Shown here in pieces: positions 54,157 through 63,367 of a DNA stretch of 64,000 nucleotides. Under the pieces are notes generated by a model that made no database searches, was not told the origin of the DNA, and saw only the letters and a list, made by a program, of their open reading frames with translations. Each line of letters begins with the position of its first letter. Within the stretch, counting starts at the first letter, position 1. The translations under genes were made by a program, and so were the position numbers. This stretch comes from Streptomyces altiplanensis (GTDB lineage Bacteria > Actinomycetota > Actinomycetes > Streptomycetales > Streptomycetaceae), in assembly GCA_003719395.1 (NCBI GenBank), contig RHMC01000011.1, positions 1 to 64,000 of the forward strand, in the 5' to 3' direction.

Positions 54157-55002
54157 TCAGGGCTTGGCGCGGCGGACGTCGATGTTGCCGTACCGGGTGC
54201 GGGCGCGGATCTTGACGGTGTCCTCGGCCTGCGCCGGGCCCTCGGACGCGGTGAGCGCGTTGCGCACCTGGCCCGAGTTCGCGCTGACGTCGAGCCAGGC
54301 GGCCGTGCCCTCGCGGACGCCGACGTCGATGGCGCCGTAGCTGGTCTCCAACTGGACGGTGCCGCGCGCCACTTCACCCACGCGCAGGGTGCCGTGGGCG
54401 GTGGTGGCGGTGACCGAGTCCTCGGCGCGCCGGATCTGGATGTCGCCGTTGGCGTTGTTCACCCGCAGCTCGCCGGTCGCGGCGCCGATGGTCGTGGTGC
54501 CGTGCGAGTTCTTCAGGACGGCGGGGCCGTCGACGAGGCCGACGCTCAGGCTGCCGGTGCTGGTGGTGATCTCGGCGGCGCCCTCGACGCGGTCCACGGT
54601 GATCGAACCGTGCGACGCGGTCAGGTTCAGCGGGCCGGTCGTGTCGAAGCGGGCATCGCCGGACGAGGTCTTCACGCGGACCTCGCCGAGCCGCCCCTCG
54701 CCGAGCACCTGGGCCCATGCGCCGGTCATGTCGATGCGCGAGCCCGTGGGCAGCTCGACGGTCACGTCGACCGTGCCGGTGCGGCCGATGAGATAGCGCG
54801 TCTTGGGCGTCCTGACGGTCAGTGCGCCGTTCGCATACGCGATCTCGGTCTGGTCGGCCGCCCGTACGTCCAGGTCCTTGCCGGGGTCCCGGGGCCGCGC
54901 CTCGACGACGGTGTCGGGGCGGTCGCCCGCGGTGAACTGGATGGAGCCGGCCTCCACGTGCGCGGTGACCGAGATCGGTTCGGGAGTGTCGAAAGAAGGC
55001 AT
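54157..55002 (-). CDS. DUF4097 beta-helix protein
   Basis: 281 residues, ATG 55002. There is no signal peptide. The whole protein is a succession of short beta turns with the repeated G-x-[IL]-x-[IV] pattern: ASHGSITVDRVEG, TSTGSLSVGLVDG, NSHGTTTIGAATG, NANGDIQIRRAED and TAHGTLRVGEVAR, that is, one strand every ~20 residues. This is the DUF4097 'putative adhesin' fold. In Streptomyces such genes commonly sit between a ribbon-helix-helix regulator and an ABC exporter, exactly as here. Its role in the exporter operon is not known. The frame is intact. Confidence 0.9.
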   Translation of the reverse strand: MPSFDTPEPISVTAHVEAGSIQFTAGDRPDTVVEARPRDPGKDLDVRAADQTEIAYANGALTVRTPKTRYLIGRTGTVDVTVELPTGSRIDMTGAWAQVLGEGRLGEVRVKTSSGDARFDTTGPLNLTASHGSITVDRVEGAAEITTSTGSLSVGLVDGPAVLKNSHGTTTIGAATGELRVNNANGDIQIRRAEDSVTATTAHGTLRVGEVARGTVQLETSYGAIDVGVREGTAAWLDVSANSGQVRNALTASEGPAQAEDTVKIRARTRYGNIDVRRAKP

Positions 55003-55104
55003 GGCTGTCCCGTCCTCTTGGCTCTTCAGGGCGTCCCCGCTGGTGGGACGTGGTGTGGGTGAGGTCGTGCGGGCGGATGCGCGGCAAGATCCGTGAGGGA
55101 CGGC

Positions 55105-55617
55105 CTAGCGCACCCAGCCCGTGAAGCTCTGGCCGATCTGGGTCTTCTCCGTCGTGCGCGGCCGGCTGCCGCCCTCGACCGCGGCCGACACGGCCCGCAC
55201 CAGCCACGCGTTGACCGACAGGCCTTCGCGGCCCGCGGCTTCCTCGGCGCGTGCTTTGAGGTGGGCCGGCAGGCGCAGGTTGACGCGTGCGGTGCCGCCC
55301 TCCTCGCCGTCGGCGGGAGTCTGCGCCGCGGATGGCCCGACGGGCGCGGACGGCTCCACGGGGGCGCCGCCGGCGGGCGGCGGTGTCACCACGAAGTCGG
55401 GATCGAGCCCCCGCAGCCGTACGTGGACCGAGCCGGGGGCGAGTTCGCGGGTGATCTCGTCCATCGCGGCGGAGAGCACGTTGAGCATGGTCAGCCGGGT
55501 CGCCGACTCCAGGGGAGCGGTGAGCCGCTCGGCCAGCTCACGGGCTTCGTCACCGCCGGCTTCGGCGGCCACCGCGAGTTCGCGGCGGAGGGTGTCGACA
55601 TACGGGGTGAGATCCAT
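55105..55617 (-). CDS. Ribbon-helix-helix regulator (HicB/Arc-like)
   Basis: 170 residues, ATG 55617 (MDLTPYVDTLRRELAVAAEA). An N-terminal helical domain of ~90 residues and a Pro-rich linker precede a C-terminal ribbon-helix-helix: ARVNLRLPAHLKARAEEAAG then GLSVNAWLVRAVSAAV. Such proteins bind DNA as dimers on short direct or inverted repeats. The upstream gap (55618-55830) carries at least eight copies of TGGCRCC, including a 19-base perfect inverted repeat, which are the likely operators. It is the first gene of the operon RHH-DUF4097-ATPase-permease. The longer upstream frame was rejected, as it lies in the repeat-rich control region. Confidence 0.88.
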   Translation of the reverse strand: MDLTPYVDTLRRELAVAAEAGGDEARELAERLTAPLESATRLTMLNVLSAAMDEITRELAPGSVHVRLRGLDPDFVVTPPPAGGAPVEPSAPVGPSAAQTPADGEEGGTARVNLRLPAHLKARAEEAAGREGLSVNAWLVRAVSAAVEGGSRPRTTEKTQIGQSFTGWVR

Positions 55618-56184
55618 GACGCCATAGTGGCACCACAATGGCGCCTCACGCAAGGGCGGATGGCGCCTTGTGGGGGGCGAGCTTGGTGCGATCTTGGGTG
55701 TGTGTGCCCTGAGCTGCGGAAACGCGCAGAGGTCGGCCTGGGTCATGGTGGCGCCATGCGTGTGCATGTGCTTTTTGGGGGCATGAAATGGCACCGGGTG
55801 GCACCAAGCGGTGCCACCCGGTGCCATTCCATGCCATGCGACGCCACAAGGGGGTGGTCTGCCCCCGCCTCGCGGTCTGCCGCCGGGCCGGGCCCATGCG
55901 CGGCGGCACGACCCCGCCCCGCCCGGCCCGCCCCCGCCCGGCCGGGGCGGGGCGGGGCCGTGATCAGACGCGCCGGGCCGATCCGCCCCTGGGCGGATCC
56001 GGCAGGAAGACCGGCACCCCGTGCCACTCCGGACTTCCCTGCGTTGTTCCGCGGGGCCGGGCGGAAGTCTGCGGGGCCGGGCGAGCCCTTCGTGCGATCG
56101 GCCGCTCGACGCCCCGCGCCCGACGCGGAACCCCGCGAGCGGGCGGCCACCGGCAGGACCGGTCTTACCGGGATTTCCCGTGCC
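55618..56184. promoter_or_regulatory. Control region with TGGCRCC boxes, then non-coding spacer
   Basis: The part nearest the regulator holds TGGCRCC boxes at about 55628, 55639, 55661 and 55749, plus the four boxes of the palindrome at 55787-55828. The first two are 11 bases apart. From 55870 to 56184 the sequence is a very G+C-rich spacer without a coding frame I can support, ending at the oxidoreductase gene, which is transcribed towards it. Confidence 0.65.
55787..55828. repeat. Perfect 19-base inverted repeat
   Basis: AATGGCACCGGGTGGCACC and its exact reverse complement GGTGCCACCCGGTGCCATT flank the four-base spacer AAGC. Each arm holds two TGGCACC boxes ten to eleven bases apart. The arrangement looks like a multi-dimer binding site for the ribbon-helix-helix regulator. 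Confidence 0.95.
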
Positions 56185-57161
56185 TCACCCGCTCAGGCTC
56201 GTGAGCAGCGCCTTGCCCGCCACCGCCCGCGCCTCGATCGCCGCGTGCGCCTCCGCGGCCCGGGCCAGTGGGAACGTGGCCGCGATCACCGGGCGCAGGC
56301 GGCCTGCCGCCGCCTGCGCCAGGGCCTGCGCCGACAGCCGCGTGATGTCGGCCGTCCCGTACTGGACCTCGCTGATCCCGCGCAGCGTGATCCCCCGGCG
56401 TTCCGCCTCGCCCGCGTCGACGGCCGCGAAGCCGCCGCTGGACCTCGCCGTGCGCCGAGACGCGGCCGCCGTCGGCCGTCAGCGCGAAGCCCGCCAGGCC
56501 CAGCTCGCCGCCCACGCCGTCCAGCAGTACGTCCGCCCCCGCGCCGCCGAGCGCCTCGCGGGCCCGGTCGGTCCAGCCCTCCTCGGAGTAGTCCACGACC
56601 GCGTCGGCGCCCAGTTCCCGTACGAGTCCCAGCTTCCGCTCGCCGCGCGCCGCCCCGACGACACGGGCCCCGGCCGCACGGGCCATCTGCACCAGCAGCG
56701 TCCCCATACCGCCCGACGCGCCCAGGATCAGCACCCGCTCGCCGGGCCGGATGCCGGCCGCCTCGGCGATGCCGGTGCCGGTGACGCCGTCGTGCGCGAG
56801 TGCGGCGGCCTCACGCAGGCCGAGGCCGTCCGGAACCGGGATCAGCCGGTCGAGCGGGACGGCGACCTGTTCGGCGTACGTTCCGAGGGCGCCCGGCCCC
56901 GCCACGACCCGGCGGCCGGTCCACGCGGGGTCCACGCCCTCGCCCACGGCCAGTACCGTGCCGGCGGCCGCGCCGCCCGGCACGTACGCGGTCGATGCCG
57001 AACTGCGGGCCCCAGCCGCCGCGGATCTGCGTCTCGACGTAGATGGTGTCGGTCACGGCGACTTCGACGACCACCTGTCCGGGCCCGGCCACCGGGTCCG
57101 GCAGCTCGGTCGCCACCAGTACCTCCGGGCCGCCGAACTCCGCCACCTGGATTGCGCGCAT
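56185..57161 (-). CDS. Zinc-independent MDR quinone-oxidoreductase-like protein (two frameshifts)
   Basis: About 325 residues, ATG 57161 (MRAIQVAEFGGPEVLVATEL). An MDR-fold NADPH-dependent reductase: the substrate domain has LPDPVAGPGQVVVEVAV and VPGGAAAGTVLAVGEG; the cofactor loop is RVLILGASGGMGTLLVQMAR; and ALAHDGVTGTGIAEAAG is typical of quinone oxidoreductases. Breaks near 56995 (in GIDR-YVPGG) and near 56430 (one extra G; ESSGGFAAVDAGEAERRG restored) separate three pieces. The end reads AVAGKALLTSLSG. There are no catalytic-zinc ligands. It reduces quinones or enones; the substrate is unknown. Confidence 0.88.
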
Positions 57162-57400
57162 GACGTTCACTCCCACTCCGCCGGTACCTGTGCGACTGCC
57201 TGTGCGGCTGCCCGTTCCATGAGTCTGGGACCTCAAGTTCTGTTGAGGTCAAGCGCGTACTGGCTCTGTACGCGAGATCGGGCAGCGCCTGTTCACCAGA
57301 TGGAGCATCACGTGGTCCGTCTCTCGAACCGGAACAGTCACGAGTTCGGACAGCAGGACCACTTCTGAGCGGGGCCGACGTGGTGACTTAGGTTTCCGCC

Positions 57401-58417
57401 ATGACCAGAACTACGCCGCCGCGCCCGGTGCACGTCGAGAAGCTGTTCCCGAAGCTGGGCGCGTTCCGGGGCGAGACGACCCGCCTGCACCCGCGGCCCG
57501 GGCGCCCGGACGCGTCGGTCAGCTCGGTCGGCGGCCCTCTGCTGTGGCCGGCCGACGAACCGTGGCCGGTGTGCACCGAGCCGCACAAACGCAGCCGTGG
57601 GTACCGCATCGCGGACATCCGTCGCAGCCGTCAGCTGCTCGCGGACGCCTGGGCCCGTGACCAGCCCACCGCAGAGGAATGCGCCCTGCTCACACAGCTC
57701 GGGCGCAAGCATCGCGTCCCGGACGCCGCCGACAGCGATCCGATCCCGCTGATCGCCCTGGCCCAGCTCTACCGGCGGGACGTGCCCGGCCTCCTGCCGG
57801 GCCCGGACGGCTGCGACCTGCTCCAGGTGCTCTGGTGCCCGTTCGAGGCACATGGCCCCACCCGCTACGGCCTGGCCCTGCACGTACGCTGGCGCCGTTC
57901 TGACCAGGTCGCCGTGGCGCTGCACGCTCCGCCGCAGCCGACGGTAGTCGGCTTCGAGGGCGCAGTCGCCGAACCATGCGTGCTGCACCCCGAGCAGGTC
58001 ATTACCTACCCTTGCGCCGACTCGCTCCCGGCCAGACTCGGGAAGAAGATCGACGCCTGGGACGAGGCCCGGGAACGGGAGGCGGAGAAGGACGGCCTGG
58101 ACGACGAACTCACCTACTCCCACGACCTGTCGATTCCCCAGGGCTGCCGGGTGGGCGGGTTCCCCTCGTGGCCCTCGACCGATCCCCGCCCGATGAACTG
58201 CGAAGCCTGCGCCGCACCCATGGTCCTGCTGCTCACCATCGACAGCTACGAGTGGAGCGGCGTGAACGGCAGTTGGATGCCGACCGAGGAATGGGAGGTC
58301 GCAGAGCACCTGCGCGACTCCTGTCCCACGAAGCTCACGATCGGCCGAGGCGGTCTACTGAACATCTTCGCCTGCCCCACCGAGCCCGGGCACCCGCACC
58401 GGTACAGCATGCAATAG
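57401..58417 (+). CDS. DUF1963-type hypothetical protein
   Basis: 338 residues, ATG 57401. Segments GGPLLWPADEPWPVCTEP, IPLIALAQLYRRDVPGLLP, VGGFPSWPSTDPRPMNCEAC and TEPGHPHRYSMQ agree with the DUF1963/YwqG family, soluble proteins of unknown function that Streptomyces carries in many copies. Two Cys pairs lie in the C-terminal half (MNCEACAAP), and a final IFACPTEP follows. It stands alone between divergent neighbours. The frame is intact, unlike most genes around it. Confidence 0.8.
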   Translation: MTRTTPPRPVHVEKLFPKLGAFRGETTRLHPRPGRPDASVSSVGGPLLWPADEPWPVCTEPHKRSRGYRIADIRRSRQLLADAWARDQPTAEECALLTQLGRKHRVPDAADSDPIPLIALAQLYRRDVPGLLPGPDGCDLLQVLWCPFEAHGPTRYGLALHVRWRRSDQVAVALHAPPQPTVVGFEGAVAEPCVLHPEQVITYPCADSLPARLGKKIDAWDEAREREAEKDGLDDELTYSHDLSIPQGCRVGGFPSWPSTDPRPMNCEACAAPMVLLLTIDSYEWSGVNGSWMPTEEWEVAEHLRDSCPTKLTIGRGGLLNIFACPTEPGHPHRYSMQ

Positions 58418-58553
58418 CCGGAGCAGAGCTTGCCGGACCGGGTGCTGCCGCTCCTCGTGAACATCGAACAGGACGCCGCACCACTGCCTCCCGGATTGCT
58501 GAGCGACTTCTGCCCCCGACTCGTCAACAGAGCCACGCGTACGCTTCGTCGTC

Positions 58554-59200
58554 ATGAGTGGTTTGCGCGAGCGCAAGAAGCAGCGGACGTACCGGGTGAT
58601 CTCCGATGCCGCGATCGCCCTGTTCCTGGAGAAGGGCTTCGACAAGGTCTCCGTGGCCGAGGTGGCGGCCGCGGCCGAGATCTCCAAGCCCACGCTGTTC
58701 CGGTACTTCCCCGCCAAGGAGGACCTCGCGCTGCACCGGTTCGCCGACCACGAGGACGAGGCGGCCCGGGTGGTGGCCGCCGGGCGCGCGGACGGGCTCT
58801 CGCCGCTGGACGCCCTGCACCGGCACTTCCTGGACGGACTCGGCCGGCGCGATCCGGTGACCGGGCTCTGCGACGACGCGGACGTGCTCGCCTTCCACCG
58901 GCTGCTGTACGGGACGCCGAGCCTGGTGGCCCGGCTGCACGCGTACGTGAAGCGTTCCGAGGAGGCGCTCGCCGCCGCGCGCTCGGCGGGCCGGACCTCC
59001 TGGCCTCGCGGCTCGCGGCCGGACAGATCGTCGCCGTGCAGCGGATCCTCGCCGAGGAGAACTGGCGCCGGATCGATGCGGGGGAGAGCGCGCGGGAGGT
59101 GTCCGCGGGGGCGGTGGCGGCGGCGGACCTGGCGTTCGGGCAGCTGAGGGACGGGCTGCGGGAAGCGGGCTGCGGAAAACGGGATTCTGAGTCTAGGTAA
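58554..59200 (+). CDS. TetR-family regulator (frameshifted)
   Basis: About 215 residues, ATG 58554 (MSGLRERKKQRTYRVISDAA). The helix-turn-helix is in IALFLEKGFDKVSVAEVAAA and AEISKPTLFRYFPAKEDLAL. The C-terminal half is a ligand-binding bundle with HFLDGLGRRDPVTGLCDDAD. One G is missing near 58990 (ALAAALGGPDLLASRLAAGQ restored), and the stop is at 59200. It lies 32 bases before the helicase gene, same strand. The A+T-rich gap between them contains GTAAAATTAGTTAC, a candidate operator. The effector is unknown. Confidence 0.88.
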
Positions 59201-59232
59201 AATTAGTTACTCGGTTGCGTTATTTTGGGTGG

Positions 59233-61216
59233 ATGACGTCACCCGACCACGCCCTCAGCCAGGAACGGATCTTCCACGACCTCTGCCGCGCGGCCCTCGC
59301 CCGGATGACCGAAGGTGCCGGTGAGCGGGTCGTCACCGGCGAGGACGTCTCCGCCTCCGGTGCCGACGCCGAAGCCCTCGGCTTCCATCTGCGCTCGTAC
59401 GCCAAGGAGTTGAGGCAGGAGCCCGAGAGCCCGCTCTTCTTCGGGCGGCTGGACCTGGCCGACGGCCGGAGCCACCACATCGGCCGCCGCCGCATCACCG
59501 AGCACCCCGCGGACCCGCCGCTGGTCATCGACTGGCGCGCCCCCGTCTCCCGCGCCTTCTACCAGGCGAGCGCACGCGACCCGCAGGGCGTGGCGGTGCG
59601 CCGGCGGTTCGGCTGGGCGCCGTGGAGCAAGGGGGCGTCCGAGGACCTGACCGGGCTGGAGGACGAGCGGCTCGCAGGCGGGGGAGGAAGCCGGCGGCGT
59701 ACCGGGGAGCGGCATCCTCGCCGGCGAGATCGAGCGCCCCCGCGTCGGCCCGATGCGCGACATCGCCGCCACCATCCAGCCCGAGCAGGACGATCTCGTA
59801 CGCTCCGGACTCACCGAATCCGTCTGTGTGCAGGGCGCCCCGGGCACCGGCAAGACCGCCGTCGGCCTGCACCGCGCGGCCTACCTCTTCTACACGTACC
59901 CGCAGCGCCTCAAGCGCGGCGGCCTGCTGGTCCTCGGCCCCAACCGGACCTTCCTCTCCTACATCTCCGAGGTGCTGCCGGCCCTGGGCGAAAGCGGCAT
60001 CAGGCAGTCGACGTCGAGGACGAGACGGGCCGTACACCCCGTGCGCGCCCAGGACACCCCCGCGGCGGCCGCCGTCAAGCACGACGCCCGGATGGCGGCC
60101 GTGCTCCACCGGGCGCTGTACGGGAGGGTGTCGGCGCCCGCGGAGACCGTCGTCGTGCCGGACGGCTCGTACCGCTGGCGGATTCGCTGGACGAGCTGGA
60201 GCGATCGTCGCGGAGGTACGGGCCGAGGCGCCCCCGTACGCCGTCGGCCGCGAACGCGTCCGCACGCACGTCGTCCGGGCGCTCCAGCTCCGGGCCGAAC
60301 GGCGGGCCGGGCCGCCGGGCGATGCGTGGCTGCGGCGGATGGAGCGGTCCCGGGCGGTCGGGGCGTTCGTCGACTCGGTGTGGCCGAAGGTCCGGCCGGA
60401 GGAGGTCGTCGCCGCCGTGCTCACCGACCCGTCCGATCCGCTCCTCACCCCAAAGGAGCGGCGGGCGGTCCGCTGGGCGAAGCCGCCGCGCTCGTGGAAG
60501 AGCGCCAGGTGGTCGGCCGCCGACCTGGTGCTGATCGACGAGGTCGCCGGACTCGTCGAGCGCCCCGGAAGCTACGGCCACGTCGTCGTCGACGAGGCGC
60601 AGGACCTGTCCCCGATGCAGTGCCGGGCGATCGCGCGCCGGGTCGGCTTCGGGTCGGTCACGGTGCTGGGCGACCTCGCGCAGGGCACGACGCCCTGGGC
60701 CGCCCGCACCTGGCCCGGACTCCTCGCCCACCTCGGCAGGCCCACGGCCGCCGTCGTCCCGCTGACCACCGGCTTCCGTGTCCCGGCCGCGATCGTGGAG
60801 CTGGCGAACCGGCTGCTGGGAGCGCTGGACGTCGACGTACCGCCGGGGCGGTCGCTGCGCGCGGACGGGGAACTGTCGGTGCGTCAGGTGCCGGACGTGG
60901 TGGCGGCGACGGTCGACGCGGTACGGGCGGCGCGGGCCCGGGAGGGATCGGTGGGCGACATCGCGACGCGGGGCGGGTGGCGGAGCTCAGGGAAGCGTTG
61001 GAGGCGGCGGGGCTGGGGGAGACGCCCCGGGTGTCCGTGCTGCCCGCCACGCTCGCCAAGGGCCTGGAGTACGACCACGTCGTCGCCGTCGAGCCGGCCG
61101 AGATCGCCGGAGCCGAGGAGCGGGGTCTGCACCGGCTCTATGTGGTGCTGACGCGGGCAGTCAGCCGCCTCGACGTGCTCCACCGCCTTCCGCTTCCGGC
61201 GGAGATGCGGGCCTGA
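59233..61216 (+). CDS. HelD/UvrD-like superfamily 1 helicase (several frameshifts)
   Basis: About 660 residues, ATG 59233 (MTSPDHALSQERIFHDLCRA). SF1 motifs: LVIDWRAPVSRAFYQASARD (the HelD dWRaP segment), Walker A GAPGTGKTAVGLHRAAYLFY, Walker B VVVDEAQDLSPMQCRAIAR, motif IV-like VPLTTGFRVPAAIVELANRL and motif VI RLYVVLTRAVSRLDV. HelD-type proteins clear stalled RNA polymerase; some Streptomyces relatives give rifampicin tolerance. The N-terminal arm before the WRaP segment is only ~95 residues, shorter than in typical HelD. Breaks lie near 59678 (extra G), 60010-60035 (two that cancel), 60180 and 60960. Given the window's error rate, I treat it as one gene. Confidence 0.85.
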
Positions 61217-61444
61217 GCGCCTGCCTGCCCGCCGCCGTGGATCACCCCGGCGGCCGGGCGGCGCCGTACGGGCCCGGAAGTTCCCCGGCGGCCCCTCCCG
61301 GCGCGGGGACGGCGGCAGCCCCGGCCGTCACGAACGCGGAAGGTGCGGCGCGAAGCGGCCGGCGCGGCAGGGGGCCCGGTCGGGACGCGGGGCCGCCCGT
61401 ACGCCGCCGGGCGCCGGACGGCCCACCGCCTCACACGTCCTGCC

Positions 61445-61906
61445 TCACACGTCCGTACGCCGGAGCCGCACCACCGGAATGTCGCGGCTGGTCTTCTTCT
61501 GGTAGCTCTCGTACGGCGCGAAGACGTCCACCAGGTGCGGCCACACCCGGGCCTTCTCCTCGGGGGAGAGCGTCTCGGCGCGGGCCGGGAACCGCTCGGT
61601 ACCGACCCGGAGCCGCACATCGGGGTTCTCCTGGATGTTCCGGTACCACAGCGGGTGCTTGTCGGAGCCGCCCTTCGACGCCACGACCAGATGGTCGTCG
61701 CCGTCACGTCCGTAGATCAGCACGGTGCGCCGTGTGATGCCGCTGCGCCGCCCGACGTAGTCCAGCAGCAGGCACGGTGCGCCCTGCATCGTGGTGCCCC
61801 TGGTGCCGCCGGACTCCTCGTACAGCTCGGCCTGTTCGGCCACCCAGCCGCTGGGGCTGAGCTTCACCGCACCGCTGTCGTCGCCGCCGCCGTTTCCGTG
61901 TGTCAC
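61445..61906 (-). CDS. Deazaflavin (F420)-dependent nitroreductase, Ddn family
   Basis: 153 residues, GTG 61906 with AAGGAG eight bases upstream. The split-barrel of the Ddn family is recognised in CLLLDYVGRRSGITRRTVL, LVVASKGGSDKHPLWYRNIQ and YQKKTSRDIPVVRLRRT. These enzymes use F420H2 to reduce quinones or nitro compounds. It is divergent from the DinB-family gene with a 132-base gap. The 228 bases upstream of its 3' end, up to the helicase, hold nothing recognisable. The frame is intact. Confidence 0.92.
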   Translation of the reverse strand: MTHGNGGGDDSGAVKLSPSGWVAEQAELYEESGGTRGTTMQGAPCLLLDYVGRRSGITRRTVLIYGRDGDDHLVVASKGGSDKHPLWYRNIQENPDVRLRVGTERFPARAETLSPEEKARVWPHLVDVFAPYESYQKKTSRDIPVVRLRRTDV

Positions 61907-62038
61907 GTGTGCCGCTCCTTCTCGCCGTGTCGCTGCTGTCCCGTCGTACTGCCGGGCACCCTCCAGATTCGCCCCTGGAGCCGCAGGCCGCACAAAATCG
62001 CTCGACAGCGGGTGTACGGGCGAAGAACATTCACCCCG

Positions 62039-62542
62039 ATGACACGAACCGACGAACCTCCCACGCCCGACGAGCGCGCCTCGCTCGCCACCTTCCTCGA
62101 CTACGTCCGCGACACCGCGCGCGCCAAGTGCGACGGCGTCTCGCCGGAGGACGCCCGCAGGGCGCCGCTGCCGGGCTCTCCGCTGATGACCCTGTGCGGG
62201 CTCATCAGCCACCTCCACTGGGTGGAGTACTACTGGTTCCAGGTGGCGTTCCTCGGTGAGGAGGACGAGGGACCGTGGACGGACGAGGACCCGGACCGGG
62301 AGATGCGCATCGCGCTCGACGTCCCCCTGGCCGATCTCCTCTCGGCGTACGAGGCCCAGTGCGCCCGCTACCGGAAGCTGGTCGCCGAGCACGACCTGGA
62401 CACCGAGGCGAAGCGCGCCGGGCGCAACGGCAAGCACCCCAATCTGCGCTGGATCCTGCTGCACCTGATCGAGGAGACCGCCCGCCACAACGGCCACCTC
62501 GACATCCTGCGGGAACTGGCCGACGGCCGTACCGGCGCGTAG
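62039..62542 (+). CDS. DinB/DUF664-family, possibly mycothiol-dependent, protein
   Basis: 167 residues, ATG 62039 (MTRTDEPPTPDERASLATFL). A four-helix bundle with the DinB metal site: LCGLISHLHWVEYYWFQVAF and the later LLHLIEETARHNGHLDILRE supply the expected His residues. In actinobacteria the DUF664 branch includes mycothiol S-transferases. Whether this one uses mycothiol is an inference, but the host makes it (mshD at 26.6-27.5 kb). It lacks a clear Shine-Dalgarno sequence. The frame is intact. Confidence 0.88.
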   Translation: MTRTDEPPTPDERASLATFLDYVRDTARAKCDGVSPEDARRAPLPGSPLMTLCGLISHLHWVEYYWFQVAFLGEEDEGPWTDEDPDREMRIALDVPLADLLSAYEAQCARYRKLVAEHDLDTEAKRAGRNGKHPNLRWILLHLIEETARHNGHLDILRELADGRTGA

Positions 62543-62573
62543 GCCCGCGCGCCGGCGCCTTCCTCCGCCCCCG

Positions 62574-63338
62574 TCAGCCGGTCGTGCGCAGCACCTCGTC
62601 CGGGAGCGGCAGGTGCCGGCGCAGCGCGTCGCGGCCCTCGTCCGTCAGGGTGAGGATGCGGGTGCTGCCCCGGCGTACGAGCCAGGACGCGTCCATCGCG
62701 TGGCGGAACAGGGCCGCGCCCACCGCGCCCGCCAGGTGCGGGCGGCGTTCCGTCCAGTCGAGACAGGTACGGACGTGCGGGCGGCGGGAGGTGCCGGGAC
62801 GGTCGTCGGCGATGCCCAGACCGCGAAGCCAGGAGGCGCCGGAGGCGGTGAGCGCCGGGCCGTAGTCCCAGGCGAGGAACTCCCGGGCGGTCATGGCTTC
62901 GGTGACCGCCACGCCCAGGGCGCCCGCCAGGTGGTCGTAGCAGGTACGGGCGTGCGCCAGGTCGCGGCGGCGGCGGGCGTCCGTCAGGGAACGGACGGGG
63001 GCCGGCCGCCGCGGCGCGTGGGCCGCGAGACCTTCGATCATCTCGGCGGTGTCCGGGCCCGCCAGGCGGACGTAACGGTGGCGGCCCCGGCGCTCCTGCA
63101 CCAGCAGCCCGCCCGCGACCAGCTGGTGCAGATGGCTGGTCGCGGTGGAGGGGGCCACGCCCGCCATGCGGGCCAGTTCCGTCGCCGTCCAGGCGCGGCC
63201 GTCGAGCAGTGCCAGGCAGAAGGCGGCGCGCGTACGGTCCGCCAACAGGGCCGCCAGGGAGGCGAGATCCGGGCTGTCGGCGTACGAGTCGGGGCTGGTC
63301 ACCGGATCATTCTCGCCGGACGTCACTTCGGCCGGCAT
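62574..63338 (-). CDS. ArsR-type winged-helix regulator
   Basis: 254 residues from ATG 63338 (a GTG at 63353 is also possible). The winged helix is LADRTRAAFCLALLDGRAWT, TELARMAGVAPSTATSHLHQ and LVAGGLLVQERRGRHRYVRL. A long C-terminal helical region (DLAHARTCYDHLAGALGVAV) of unknown ligand is typical of this longer ArsR group. It is divergent from the flavin-reductase gene, whose start is 15-30 bases away, so both transcripts are likely leaderless and the protein probably controls both. The frame is intact. Confidence 0.88.
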   Translation of the reverse strand: MPAEVTSGENDPVTSPDSYADSPDLASLAALLADRTRAAFCLALLDGRAWTATELARMAGVAPSTATSHLHQLVAGGLLVQERRGRHRYVRLAGPDTAEMIEGLAAHAPRRPAPVRSLTDARRRRDLAHARTCYDHLAGALGVAVTEAMTAREFLAWDYGPALTASGASWLRGLGIADDRPGTSRRPHVRTCLDWTERRPHLAGAVGAALFRHAMDASWLVRRGSTRILTLTDEGRDALRRHLPLPDEVLRTTG

Positions 63339-63367
63339 CGAAGTGTCCCGCACCTAGCGTTCCGGTC

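Noticed and set aside
55788..56204. Overlapping frames on both strands in the spacer before the oxidoreductase
   Set aside because: Low-complexity Arg/Ala/Gly/Pro translations without motifs; they include the palindromic control region.
57300..57368. 22-residue plus-strand ORF (MEHHVVRLSNRNSHEFGQQD)
   Set aside because: No ribosome-binding site and no known family; could be the tail of a lost gene but is not supportable.
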